Source of the DNA: Nautilus pompilius
Taxonomy: Eukaryota; Mollusca; Cephalopoda; Nautilida; Nautilidae
Direction of reading: 5' to 3'
Length of the DNA stretch: 64,000 nucleotides
Assembly (NCBI GenBank): GCA_018389105.1
Contig: JACATO010002190.1
Span: forward strand, 62,001 to 126,000
The translations under genes and the position numbers were made by a program. Below, piece after piece: positions 31,822 through 44,398 of this stretch (positions are counted from its first letter, which is position 1; each line of letters opens with the position of its first letter). The notes under the pieces are model-generated. The model did no database searches. It saw nothing but the letters and a program-made list of their open reading frames with translations, and was not told where the DNA came from.

Positions 31822-32956
31822 CAGTAGATGCTGCTTATTAGCAACCTCCTGGTTCTCAGGATAAAAAAAAATTTTTTTTCATTGTCCATAAGTTGCCAAT
31901 AAGTGAAATGCTCATTTTTTCAAGTGTACGTATACAGAACGATGATATATACTAAAGCATGGCATGAAATTAGTATTCAAAATGTTTGATACAATGATAA
32001 AAAAACAAAAAATTCAAACATAGTTGTTTATGACACAAGTAAAACAAAAAAGGGAGTTGGCACATACATATTGTAAGCACAACTGTAGTAATAGTATTAT
32101 GAGTAAAGCAAACATAAAATATGTTGGTATACAGTAGAACACTTATTCTTACAGCTGGAGGTGGTGAATCATCTTTCTATTTCTCCTCTGATGCAAAAAT
32201 ATCAAGGTTCTTCAACCTTAGTTGCAGCTGTTAAGCACCCTATCTTTGAGAAGTTACGCATCTATGGGCTCCCCTGAGGCCCTACATGATTGTCAAGCTG
32301 TGCAATTGGTTCAAATTCTTGTGCTGTCAGATTATTGAGAATGGCAACATCAGCCAGCCTAGTATTGTCTGCAGTGGTTACAAACCCTCTTTCTGCAGCC
32401 CAAAGTTCTTCAGCTAGATGATGCACCAGATATTGTATTTTCAATGTCCAGTGCTTGAAGTTTAGGTCAGTATCAACATAATGGTTGGCACATTATGAAC
32501 AGCGCAGTACTGGCCTTAAAGTTTTCAATGGCACTCATGATCATCAGCTGCATAAGACTTGAAATAGATTTGATACTTACACTTGCTTAGCACAGAGTTC
32601 ACATAGGGTCTTGGGCACGTGTTTGGCAGCCATGACAGTCAACTGTCAAAAATGCATTGCTGCAAATTCAGTATCATAAAAGCTGGTTTTAAGGGAAGCA
32701 AGTGACAACTATGCATCAAAACACAAAGCAAGTGGCAATCGTACGTACATCAACAGTTAAAGCAACAGGGTTTGAACATGCCCCCCAAATCACTACTATA
32801 AAATGCTCATATTTTCTTTTATTATTAATGACAAGTGACTACAAGACTGCTGAAGACCTGGAAACTAGTTGTTAATAAGTACTTAGCAACGGCTGACATC
32901 CAAATTCTGTTGATTGAAATCTCATCCCTAACATTGCTAATAACCAGCTTCTACTG
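31822..32956. mobile_element. Pogo/Tigger-type element with TA target duplication, 1.14 kb
   Basis: The left end cagtagatgctgcttattag and the right end read inward, cagtagaagctggttattag, match at 18 of these 20 positions and both continue gcaa. TA lies directly outside both ends (31820-31821 and 32957-32958). Termini beginning CAGTA with TA duplication are typical of the pogo/Tigger branch of Tc1/mariner elements. The interior has only short open frames, for example about 60 codons on the minus strand at 32262-32444, and I could not recognise transposase motifs. It is either non-autonomous or badly decayed. Confidence 0.82.
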
Positions 32957-35900
32957 TAATTGCCTTTGTTAAACAGATGTAAACAAAGTAACAGTGTCAA
33001 ACTTTCTTAACTGAAAATACCCACAACCTGATTTTTTTATTTTTCCAGGAAACCAGGTGATATGCTCTCATATCTGTGTAAAAGCAACAATAGCTTGACA
33101 GCTGTAACTGTTTACTGTATCAGGGTGACCAAAGAATTAAAAACAACTCATTGGAAAAAATATAGAAGAAAATAAAAGACAACATTTAAAAAGAATGAAA
33201 CACCTAAAGCAGAAGACAAAATATTGCCTTTTCTGCTTACTAGGTAACTAAACTACGACCATCAGAACTACACAGCACAGCTGGATACAATCAGAAAGGT
33301 AATTTTCCTCAATAATGAAGTTTTTTTTGTGATGGTGCATCTCTTTCCTTTCAGAGGGAGTGGAATCAATCAGTGTTAGGGCTATGGCAAAACTATGATA
33401 GTCAAGCACGCAACAGTTGGAAGAGTTCAGAAACATTAAGTTGATTTTGTTTATGTAAAATTAATGGAACTGTGCAAGGGATTAGATACTATAATTGTGA
33501 TAAAATGCAATATCCGCTGGATTCTGACATTGGTTGTGTGCGCATTTTCTAGCAAGAAAGTCTAATTTAGAAGATGGCCAACACAGAATGTAAGAAACAA
33601 GCAGGCGTTCTTCCAAACCTGGCTTGGCCAGCAATCTTTGGATATGCAACAGGTGTGGCTGGCAATGTTTCAATAATCTCCAACTCACTAGTCTGTTTTT
33701 GGAGGATAAATGGTAGCTCACTCTAGAACGTACTTTAAAAAAAAAAGAGAGAAAAGGGAAAAGTGTGGATAATTACAATGGGTAGCTGTTAAGCACATAT
33801 TACATGCATCCTTATTTATTTCAGCCAACTACAATATAGCACACACAGGGAATAAAACCCAAACGGAGCTTACTTCTGTCCAGCACCATATTTTTTTTTT
33901 TAAAAATATGCATTAAACTACGAACCAGACACCCATCTACCACAACACTAAAATGATAATCCACACAATCCAGAAAATAAGTGAACTACAGTCATCATTT
34001 CTGGTTATTTACGGTCAAATCAACAGGCAATGAAACAACAAAAGTACAGAGTAAATATGGCTTTACTACAGAAATACAAGATTTCTCTTTAAAGTAAAGC
34101 AAGGATGGCCCCAATAATTGTCACTTCAAGGTCTTTCTGTTGGTTCACATCCAAGACAGCTTTAACGATCTTTTGACTGACATTTCATGCACCAACCAGC
34201 TGAGCACATCGAAAGCAGCAGTCTGTTTTGTACACCCAACCAGCACACCTACTCCACGCTTATCATCTGGGGCCTACCAGTGCCCAGACAAAGCAAGCAA
34301 GCACCTGTTCATCAACAGAGGTGCCTTTTAAGCATTAACCAACCTTCTACCCAAACTTAAGAACCAGCACTTGTCTCTAGCTTTCCAAACCTTACTGTAA
34401 ATACGCTGTATATCTCAGCAATAATTTTTTTTTTTAAAAAAAAACAACAAAACTCTTCTAATGTCCTCACATTAAAGGAAACATTTTACTAAACTCATTA
34501 GGTCATTAAAAAAAAAAAATTTTTTTTTTTTGTCAGTAGTCTATTGAAGAAAACTAAAGATCTACTTTTTTCAACTCTTAAAACAAAACAAAAAAAACAA
34601 ACAAGTTACAAAGGGTAGTATTTAACTAAGTCATCACTGGATAAGCACAGAAATCTGCATATTTAAGATACAAAAGTTTTAATTGTCTCATTTCCATTGT
34701 GAGCAGGGAAACCAAATTAATGCAAAATCTTCCACCCTTTTACATTCTATAAGTTCATGAGTATTGTGCAAGATCAATCAAACAGATACAACTGAAATAG
34801 AAACAGTAAAAAAAGAAGATGGGAATACGTCGAGATGTATGTAACAAGTTAATTTACCAAACAAAGTTATGTAATATTTTTTCTCCTTATATCTACTGGT
34901 TTGTTCTTTTCATATTTAAAAAAAAAAAAAGATTCTACAATTGAAAAGTTTTATTCAGCCACTTTGTAGTATTGAAAAGTTGTTTGTAAGTTTTTAAGAA
35001 AATAAGTAGATTCCTGAAAACGTGGGGGAGATATATATAACAGAAATGTGGAAACACAGTATGACCGCGGTGTTTTTTCCCCCCCTGCTTGTAGTTCATG
35101 CGAGAATATTTAGTTCATGTACACCGACCTCACTGATATGTAAATAATGTTGAGATGAGAGCAATGCTACAGTAACGATATGTTGTACAGAAGGGAAATA
35201 TAATTTTAACTACTACACCACATAAAACAAAAAGTAGACAAATTACAAAATTTATAAAATGGGATTATAATTTCAAAATGGATCTTTTAGGCTATTAAAC
35301 ACATCAACATATGCACAAAAGAAAGCTAGCTTCAGACACTACATTTTTAGACTAAAGTTTTGATTAAATAGACCAGTTTAAAGGTCCTACACGTAATTTC
35401 AAGTTTGACTGTAAATGTGCACACTCCAGGCTCGTTTTTTTCTCATTGTTTGAGTTGCCAACTAATTATTCTTTTTTCAAAGTTATTTACATTATAAAGT
35501 GCAAAGTCAGAATCCGTAATATTACAAATGAGTTGATAGTTAAGTCATTTATAACAATGGGAATTATGGTGGAATTTCAGAAGGACCGCAGCTCGCTAAG
35601 GAAGCTCAGCAGCTAATGAATAGACTGTCGGTGTCTGGTATGACCTTTAACAGAAAAAACAAAAAATCAAGAGAGATTTAGTGGCATGGAACTCTGAGAA
35701 AGCATCCCTTTGTATTCAAGTAAACATTATTGGTAAATAAACCAATGGAAACAATCAAAAAAATAATTACGTTTCTGCATAACCTGCTTCATTTCAGGTG
35801 AAGTGGTGCCATGTTACAGGAGTTCTGATGCTACCGATGATTTACAGAATTATTCTTGGTGATGATCAAGGGTGTCCAACTTGCGCATAATTCAAACAGT

Positions 35901-36917
35901 ACATTAATGCTTTTGTAAAAGCTAAGGTTTCTTTAGTATTTGACAAAACTTTAAAGAAAAAAAAAAAAAATTAGGACTATGCCAAGCACCAACTTTGCCT
36001 GAAAGTGGTTCGTCTAAGACAGAGGAGCAACCTTAGCCCCCGCTAGACATTTTTTAAAGTGTGGTGTTTAATAGACAGATGGTCTCCCTTATACTTATTT
36101 TATTTTAAAAAATTAGGCAAGTTATTTCAATTTAAAAAAAGGACGACGACGAGAAACATTTAGCTCAATGATGAAAGCACTGACATCATCACGACCAATT
36201 TTCTCAATTTAACGCCCAGTTATAATTTTGTGATGGGAATGGACGTTACCCACGCAATCTCCTGCCTTGTCCTGACTTCACTTATTTACAAAACAATTTT
36301 ACTCGTATTTTCTAAGTAAAATTTTGGAAAAAAAAACGTTTTTTCTTTTAAAGATCTTGAAACCATAATCTGCGCAGCAGAGTAGCATCCTATAAAAATA
36401 CGCAATATAGTAATTTCAGGAAAATAATCTATGGACTATTTACTTTTAATATATTAGTAAAATAAAAAAATTAAGAGAAAAATACTGATGATGGTGAAAT
36501 ATTTCTGGTGCATTTTTAAATTCTTAAGTTCAGTTAATTCTCATAATTACCAAAATTTCCCATTACAGTTCTAAATAAAACCATCAGCCAAGACAATGTG
36601 CAGTCCCTCCAAATAAATACAAATCTGCATTCCTAAGAGTATGTTTAAAAACTAACTTTACAGTAGAACGGTAATACACAAATCAATTACATGAAGTGTA
36701 CCCGAGATATGGCAGATACTGGGTCCAGTCAGTTTTGCAAAGGAAAAAAAAAACCCAAATCTCCAGTACAAAACAAAGCTATTTACAAAAAAAAACAACA
36801 ACAGAAAAACATCTTCACTTTCACCAGAGTATAATTCTATTTTTTTAAGGCATACACAATGGTCTAGCAGTAAGATGTTGATAAATAAATGGGTACCAAA
36901 GCTGGGATAAAGATATT

Positions 36918-36923
36918 TTTATT
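36918..36923 (-). terminator. Candidate distal polyadenylation signal of the Mtl gene
   Basis: TTTATT on the plus strand is AATAAA on the transcribed strand. It is the first canonical hexamer found downstream of the stop at 39473. Non-canonical signals could be used earlier. Confidence 0.3.
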
Positions 36924-39352
36924 TTTGTATAGTGGCATAAATGAGTAAAAGGAGCCTTGATTAAAAATATCAGATCAATCTGCCTTGAAACAAATACAGT
37001 ACACAAAGACAGGATTTATATCTGGTGCCATAGATTTATCTCTGTTAAAAGGAAGCAGAATAAGAACACACAAACTAGCAAATTTGTCCTGATCATGCGT
37101 CAATGTACCATCTTTACTGTACAGACTGGCACCTGAAGACTTGATATCTGGGGATCAAACTTAGTGATAAAAATGCCTGGAGACGGTCATCAATGAGTAA
37201 GACCCAGAGACTGCAGAGCTGTAATCTATCAGTTTTTGTTTTTCCCTTTCTTATTTTCACCCAAGAATAAATTACTAAAACCATATCCTTTCAACAAATT
37301 TTAGAAACTGTTTTTTAAAGAATATATATACAGCTGTAATCACATCTTTTGGATGCCAGTATAACTGTGACAATGTTTGAAAGCACAACTGATAAGTCAC
37401 AATTCAATTCTCATGAAGCGTAACTTTAGAATAAAATGAGTTTCCAAGGAGATCTTCAATACCAAAAAAAAAAAAAACAAACAAACAAAAACCAAACTAA
37501 CATACTTACAATCAAGCAATGTCTGGAGCTTTACCATTATTCTGACTTAATGTCCACCTATATATTTCCATATATTATTACACTGAATTTCTTTCTTTAA
37601 ATCTTTTTATGGAAAGTTGAATTTCGCACATATCCTTTCAAAAATAGTAATAATATCATCATCATTAAATGGAAAGACTTCACCAAAAACACACACTCAC
37701 ATTAAAAATAAATAACTGTCAGTAAGCAAGTCTTTATCACAAAACACTTTCAGTTTACAGCCTTTCTCCTCTACTAAACTGCATGGTAGCTTACAAATGT
37801 ATTGCACTCTGTTACATCCACATTCTCTGGTCCAACAAAGTCAGCATACTAAAAATTATACACCAAGATATAACAAAAAAAAAAAAAGTAGCATTTTATC
37901 ACCTAGTTATAAAGATTAATTCAACAATGACACAGTCCATTCACAAAAAAAAACACAAAGCAAAGAATTAATAAAATAATATTTTCAAAAATTAAAACCA
38001 GTTTTCAAAAAATCTTAAATGCTTAATAAAATTTCTTTGCTAGTAAAGAGTTCAAAGTTCGGTTTGGAAAATGTTTAGAAGTTGCTTCAGTGAACAAAAG
38101 ATGAGGATAGGTCAACAGATCATCATAAGCTGTTCAGTGTTCAAAGAGTGATGTCCATCAGGAATTGTCTGTATCTAGTGATATCTCAAGAGCTCGAAAA
38201 CTGATGTAAGAATAGGCAGTATTTTAGAAATGAACTCTTAAAGTAAATATTTTAGAAGTAATAAGTTAGGTTCTTAATGGTTTAATATCATCCGTTTGTT
38301 AAAAACAATATAATTTTAACATTAATCATCATTATTTCCTTAAACATGCATCTTGATTAGCTGAATAAATATTCAGATTTGTCCACCCCCCACCCCCTGC
38401 ACAGTAATTGAAGCAACAGCCTGACAAGGGTTGCTGGCTCCCTTCCAATCTCAGCCCCTGGACCAATATAAATTGCACACAGGTGAAGGGACAGGGGAGT
38501 CAAATGACCTATCAATTCTGGTAAAATTCACATTCGTGGATAAGCAAGCAACAATTCTTGAAAACAACAAGATAAGCAATGCAAAGACAAAACTTCCATC
38601 ACTCTATAAACATTACTTTCTTTCTTCGCCATTTTTCCAGAAAGAACATATTTGGTGAGGTTAACATTCAGAAAAACCAAAACTACCAACTACTGTATCA
38701 CTAATGAGACAGGTCTGCCAGTTTAGTTATGCACAAAGAATAGTGCCAGGTCAAAATGCATGCAAATAAGATTGGTTGTTGTTGTTTTTCCTTACTGAAA
38801 ATTATACTAGTTTACCGGCCTAAAATATTTCATTTTTGGATCGACTAATTTTCTTCAGTGTAACATGTACTAGAGCCTTAAATGATAAATATATAAAGGC
38901 TAACAACGTTACTTTTTCATTTTTTTTTTGTTATAAAATAATCATCCCAACCCCCACCTTTACCTGAGCCACAATCTTCACTGAAAGCATCAGCAGGTAA
39001 GCAAGTTGTCATGTGGTACGCGTTGTAGGGAAATACCTGGTTGAAAGAAAGGTCTTTGGAGAGGACTAAACATTAATGTCTGGCTTGCATAAAAGTCCTG
39101 AAAAACACAAGAGACCCACTGTTACAGTCAGGTTCAATAAGTCAAACAATCCAGGCAGCAGTCTGACCATCAACTTTCACCATGGGTAGGTAACCACACT
39201 CATCAATGGCAGTAGTTAATATTAATTAGTAACCAGTACACATTCTGTGGATAGTCCAGATCAACCGCTCTGGTTTAGCCATCCAAAACTCTTCCTGGCT
39301 TTCCATCTATACCAAACTTGATAGAGCGCAGATGGGCATCCAGAGTTATTCA

Positions 39353-39447
39353 AATATATTTATATATATATATACATATATAATATGCACATGCAGCACA
39401 AACAATGTAGATTATATTTATATATATATATATAATATATATACATA
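39353..39447. repeat. Duplicated TA-rich tract just past the Mtl stop codon
   Basis: Two (ta)n blocks (39358-39382 and 39415-39447) surround a 32-bp non-repetitive spacer. The second ends about 25 bp downstream, in transcript direction, of the GTPase stop codon. Confidence 0.8.
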
Positions 39448-39472
39448 CATAATTTTTATGAAGATATGAAAG

Positions 39473-42400
39473 TTACATGAGTTTACATTTATTTCTTGGT
39501 TTCCTTGGAGGTTGTGGTTGCAAAACTGCTCGAACTGCTTCATCAAAAACCTGTTTAAAAAACAGAAACAAACCAAATTAAGATTAAATATAGGTAAATG
39601 AAGAAATAAAATCATCATTTACCACCAGATAGAAATAGAATACTTGGATGTTAATGGCATAGCCATCACCTCATCCCATACAATTTATGCCTTAAATAAT
39701 TCTAAATCAGGGAACATTGATGCTTTTCAGCTAGCTGCATCTGCTGTCTCCCAATAAAGATAGCATTAACAGTTAAAGGGAAAGTCTTATGCTTGCCAAG
39801 AAATCCCTAATCACAAATCCAGTGGAATACTGTTACTATAATCTTAGCCACTGGGGAAATATAATTATCTCAAGTTATATTGCCATGTTTTCCTTTTTTT
39901 AAGCACATCAAGGACCTATAGATTGCTGAATGCACAGTGCACTTGTTAGAAGTAACCACAGTACACAACTTCATCACTCTGTAGAAAGAAAAACTGCATC
40001 AGAAGCTTTATCCCACTTGTGCATCTTCTCGTGTGTCAATATTCCTACAGTCTGTTCAGTATTGATGTGCAGTTGGCTGACTTTATGTGATTGGTGACTC
40101 TTCCAACAGCAGGTGAGAAGACTTTAATGCATGTGTTATGTACTGACAATTGGATGTGGAAGTGAATATGATCATGCAGTTGGTATGGCTGAGCAAGGGA
40201 CTACAAAGACAACAGTTTACTGAAAAATATTGAGTCACAAGCCTGTAAATGGTCAGCTCTGGCAGAAAAACAAGATATCCACCAGAAGGCAAGAGAGAGG
40301 TCCTGCAATGGTTGACCGAAAGCAACAAATCATTACCAGAATAGGTTCATTGTAAACAGAAGGCTGAGAAACTGACTCAGGATACCAATGCCACCTTTCC
40401 CATTGACAAATAAAGCACACACACACACATGCACACACAGTGTCAGATGAACCAATGTGATGCTCAATGACAGGTCAAGATTCAATCTTGACTTTGGGAT
40501 TTGGGAACAAGAATGTTCAAAGGGGAATTGATGAGCAGTTTGTCCTCATAACCAGTACAGTGCATGATCACTTTTCAGTACAGGAAGAAAGAATGCAAAA
40601 AACCTCTGCACATGTGTGTTTGCCAACAATTCCCAATTTATAGCAGTGCCACTTTCAATGTTGTGAAGGATTCTATCCAGACCAATGAAAATGTCATTCT
40701 GCCATACCCTTCAATACAGCCAGACCTCTCCCTGATCCAACTCTTTGTGGTGGGCCTTCCTTGGGTGAAACTGTCAAAAATGCACCAAATCCCACAGGAT
40801 ACAATCAAATGTCTTCTCTTGCTGAGGATGAGCTACTGTTTGAAATACATGGGTGCCAAGAAACTCCCTTCTTACAACATACAACTGAAGTATCTGTCAC
40901 TTAGCATTTGACTTGTGATTAGAGGTACTGTAATAATGAGAGCGAGCAAACAACAGACATTAAATAGCTGCACATTTTCCATTAATGAACTAATGTTGTA
41001 CTTATGAAATACAGTAGATTTTCAATTGTTAATTTTTTAAAATACTAATGATTACTCTTTGAATCCAATATCCTGGGCTTTTATAAAATCAAAGTTTTCC
41101 TTTTTTAGGTAGCATTCCAACTCACTCTCACTCTCTACAACTGATAAGTGGCAAAGTTTTATTTCAGCTTCCATTCTATTTGAACATGGTACTAATGTTA
41201 ATCGGAAGTATAGAATGAATTACAGGAGTCTTTTAAACCAAATCCATATACAGTTGCATTTCTTAAGTGCTGTGCAGCAAGCAACCAGAGTCTCACTTAG
41301 AAAACTGAACACAGAAACATAGTATGCGATTTCAAAATAAAAACACTAAATATTTTCCACTTTAAAAGCAGCATCAAATGTGCATTTAAGAATTCTAAAG
41401 CAGAATTTTCAGCTGATTTTCTTTCCCAAATTACAAATGAATAGTAGAACGTTTTGCAAATTTCATTCTCACAAACCAATACTACAGTTTTTCTAGGTGA
41501 AAAGCAATTATTTCATTATAACAAACAGATCAGAAGTAAGAGAATATTGAAACAAGTTGTTTACTTTCTCTTTCCTTTTTTTTTTTTTTGTATGCAACAT
41601 AGATACCAGGTGTGGCACCAAGTATGGTATTAAAAAGGAAAATCATACCTGTTTTAAGCCTCGCTGTGTCAGAGCAGAACACTCCATATATTTTACAGCC
41701 CGTACTTTGTTGGCCATTTTGATTCCCTGTTCTCTCTTGATCGGCGATAAACTCTGCGCAGCTAGCTGGCCAATGGTTTCTTTGTTCTCCCGTAAATCTA
41801 TCTTGGTGCCTGAGAACAAAATAGCAATGTTTTAAATCACTGTGATGAGACTGGAGAGAAGTCTATCTCACATTTTTCTACAATGCTGCTAAAAGGGAAA
41901 CACTCCACCCCCCCCCACTATTTCATTTGCATTCTACGAATTTGTTTGAAAGATGGAGAAAAAAAAAAAACGATTTACATCTGAAGACAAATATTTCATT
42001 AAATCCAAGCTTGCATTTATAAAAAAAAAATTGCTGTTATAAAACAATTTGCATCTCTCTCTCTTTCTGTATAGAGTCCAGCAGTGAAAAACTGCAGACT
42101 TAGAAATAAAAATTTTTAAATCTGGGTGTATGAACAATAATAATATCCAATTTATAAATATAATTAGCAAAAGATTACCTCCCTTTAATCAAGGGAGGTA
42201 ATTTATTTTTGCCTAGCATTCATATCCTGTAAAATAACTCACAATTTTGTTATTGCTATTAAAAAGAGGGAAAAAAGAAAAAAGTGAGACCAGCCATTTT
42301 AATCAATCTATAGCTATTTATTTACTGAACAGAAGCTATAATCTACCATTGACAACCAATCATGAGAAAACTGTAACATTGGCCATCAATTCGAGAACTA

Positions 42401-44148
42401 GAATATATGTACAATGCCTTACGTAGGTGCACATTATAACCTTGAGAAGGATAGGAAGTATTTAAATCTTTCCTTTGTATTCTAAGAGATACAATGGTGT
42501 GTGCAAGTTTGTGTGACTATATCTTAAAGCACTGACTATACAGCTTTCCATAATAGCTTTTACTGTTTTTTTTTTTGGTTCAAAAATCACTGAAAAATTT
42601 CAAACTATTGTGGGAACAAATTGGGAATTTAACTGATTCTTCAGTTTGACTACAATTCAATAAATTTAAAGAGAATTTTATCAGTTTTATTATTTGAGAT
42701 TTTTTAAATGATGAATATAACCAGCAGGGTCTGATATGAACTTTGAAATATCCACTCTCTATTCTTTTTATTTTTTTTATGGCATAAAAAATTGAATATC
42801 ATTCAGGTTTCTGTATCAGTAGATGATGGGCATGAAGTCTAATTTTTTTTTAAAAAAAGAGAAGAATCATTTCTATCTTTAATAAGTGGGCAAATGAGAA
42901 ATATTTAGAATAAGTTTTTTTAAAGAATTAATAAATCATTAGCTTCAAGCAATAAAAAATGTCTCTGGTTGCACAGAATGTGTCACAGGAGTGGGGGGGT
43001 TAACGCTCAGGAGATGAAGTAACAAAGTCGTGCATTGCTACTGGTTCGTCAGTCCACCATTGCACAGAAAAGAAAAAGGAACGACTGGATGTTGGTGGGC
43101 AGGGAGAGAGTTCCAGAGATCGGTGGTGAGCATACCAATAATGTGGAGGTGTGCCACTTGCTTTAAATTAAATTAAATTTAAAAAAAAAAAAAAACAACA
43201 AAAACAAACTTACCAACCAAAATTATAGGAGCGTCTGGACAGTGATGCTTTATTTCTGGATGCCATTTGGTTAAAACATTTTCGTAAGATGAAGGACTAA
43301 CCACACTAAAGCATATCAAAAATACATCAGTCTGAAAAAAAATCATCAAATTAAAGCATCTGTCAATGGTTAACTAAAGGAGCAGTACAACTTCTGAAGA
43401 GCATTTCCTTCTCCATAAACTATTTATATATAATTTTTTAAAGGTACAATGTCCTCAGTTAATTTTCAAACCTTCCAGCTATTTTTTTTTTTAAATACTA
43501 CATTACCACTTGAATATTTCAGAACTTTATTATTATTTTTTAAAAAAGGTGTTGACCTTTAACTGTCCAACCACCCACCCTTATTACCTCACTTTTTTTC
43601 TAGTAAAAACCCTGGGACATCTGTGAACAGACTGGAGGAAGAAATACTGTAGGACAGTTTGAAAATCTTATCAAATGTGCTTACTACCACAGCCATTATT
43701 TCTACGAAACCTGGCCACATGCATAGAAAAAAAAAACAAAAAAACAAAACAAAACATCTGACCCACACAATAGCACCTGCACACATCATTAAATGCTTTG
43801 TTTTGGTGGTGGATGTTTGTTTGTATGTAATGTGCCATACCTGTGGATATGATAATGGTCGTAGCCTGTCATAGTCTTCCTGCCCAGCAGTATCCCACAA
43901 CCCTAAGCTCACTGGAATACCATCAACCATCATGTTGGCAGTGTAATTATCAAACCTGCAAAACAATGTGCAGTTGGACAGAAGCTGATCGATGAACAAT
44001 GCTGAGCAAAACAAAACAAACCAGATGATATAGATTCGTTTTGCTGTATTAACCCTTTAAAAAAAATTCAATTTTTTTTTTTTTTACTGTTCTTGAACAA
44101 AACAGCTGATTCATAAAGTTCAATAATTTTAAAAAGATACTAGCATTT

Positions 44149-44183
<35 letters not shown>

Positions 44184-44376
44184 TAGTATTTTATTTAATT
44201 TCAAAATGAAAAACGTTTGCATGTGCGTGTTTTGAACAAACCTCAAAAAACCCAACTTACACCGTGGGCACATACTCTCCAGGAAAGCTATCTGTGGTAT
44301 ATGATATCAACTTGCACGTTTTTCCTACAGTTCCATCACCGACCACCACACACTTGATGGGCCTTCCTTGTGCCAT
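39473..44376 (-). CDS. Mtl: Mig-2-like (Mtl) Rho-family GTPase, five coding exons
   Basis: Rac-subfamily small GTPase of the Mig-2/Mtl class, which works with Rac in actin control, cell migration and axon guidance. Coding exons on the minus strand are 44376-44261, 43955-43841, 43331-43214, 41809-41649 and 39550-39473, with GT-AG borders and agreeing phases. They give 195 aa, the same length as Drosophila Mtl. It starts [20 protein letters not shown] (Drosophila [20 protein letters not shown]). P-loop GDGTVGKT, switch [14 protein letters not shown], switch [20 protein letters not shown], the Rho insert ([15 protein letters not shown]) and ECSAL are all present. The residues equivalent to Rac1 G12, T35 and Q61 are normal. 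The tail is RKPRNK followed by the CAAX box CKLM, so prenylation is expected. Residue 22, one after TC of GKTC, is Lys (codon AAG) where relatives have Met or Leu. An acceptor (ttttag, exon from 44398) lies 22 bases before the ATG, so there is an upstream non-coding exon. Confidence 0.97.
39551..41648 (-). other. Intron 4 of the Mtl gene
   Basis: Donor gtatga and acceptor tttaaacag on the minus strand. It contains the Tc1 relic at about 40255-40911 and a short CA repeat (40414-40438). Confidence 0.9.
40255..40911 (+). mobile_element. Decayed Tc1-like transposase fragment in Mtl intron 4
   Basis: In plus orientation, opposite to the host gene, [12 protein letters not shown] (40454-40489) matches the Tc1 block RVLFTDESRFNL. 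Downstream in the frame opening at 40564 are [30 protein letters not shown] and [11 protein letters not shown]. They correspond to QQDNAPxHxAxxV, LPWPSQSPDLNPIE and the IPQ block. The second Asp reads Phe and the Glu reads Gln, with the 34-35 residue spacing kept, so the enzyme is dead. Upstream, VNRRLRN may be the end of the DNA-binding part. Terminal repeats were not found. Confidence 0.65.
41810..43213 (-). other. Intron 3 of the Mtl gene
   Basis: Donor gtaagt and acceptor tgttctcag on the minus strand. It contains a perfect 12-bp-arm hairpin at 42174-42202 and several A/T runs. Confidence 0.9.
42174..42202. repeat. Perfect hairpin with 12-bp arms
   Basis: Attacctccctt and aagggaggtaat are exact reverse complements around the loop taatc. 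The arm resembles the gagttatctccctt motif seen at 6752 and 19261, so it may be the remnant of a small palindromic repeat common in this genome. Confidence 0.85.
43332..43840 (-). other. Intron 2 of the Mtl gene
   Basis: Donor gtatgg directly after the PLSYPQ codons and acceptor tttttttcag before TDVFL. An open frame runs from exon 2 into the intron, but it is read-through and not a separate product. Confidence 0.9.
43956..44260 (-). other. Intron 1 (between coding exons 1 and 2) of the Mtl gene
   Basis: Donor gtaagt splitting the Val codon of VPTV and acceptor ttttgcag. It contains a (TA)n(CA)n microsatellite at 44148-44182 and a poly(T) run at 44071-44085. Confidence 0.9.
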
Positions 44377-44398
44377 TTCCCCCTTAATTCCTTTAAAC

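Larger units (their letters stand above)
32957..39472. other. Gene-poor region, including the likely 3' UTR of the Mtl gene
   Basis: No coding sequence was recognised. The part nearest 39472 must be 3' UTR of the minus-strand GTPase gene. After the stop, the first canonical AATAAA on that strand is at 36918-36923, about 2.55 kb away, so a long 3' UTR is possible. Homopolymer A/T runs are frequent. Confidence 0.5.

Noticed and set aside
43589-44014. 141-codon minus-strand frame containing Mtl switch residues
   Set aside because: It is Mtl exon 2 read through both flanking introns; the donor gtatgg and acceptor ttttgcag define the true exon.
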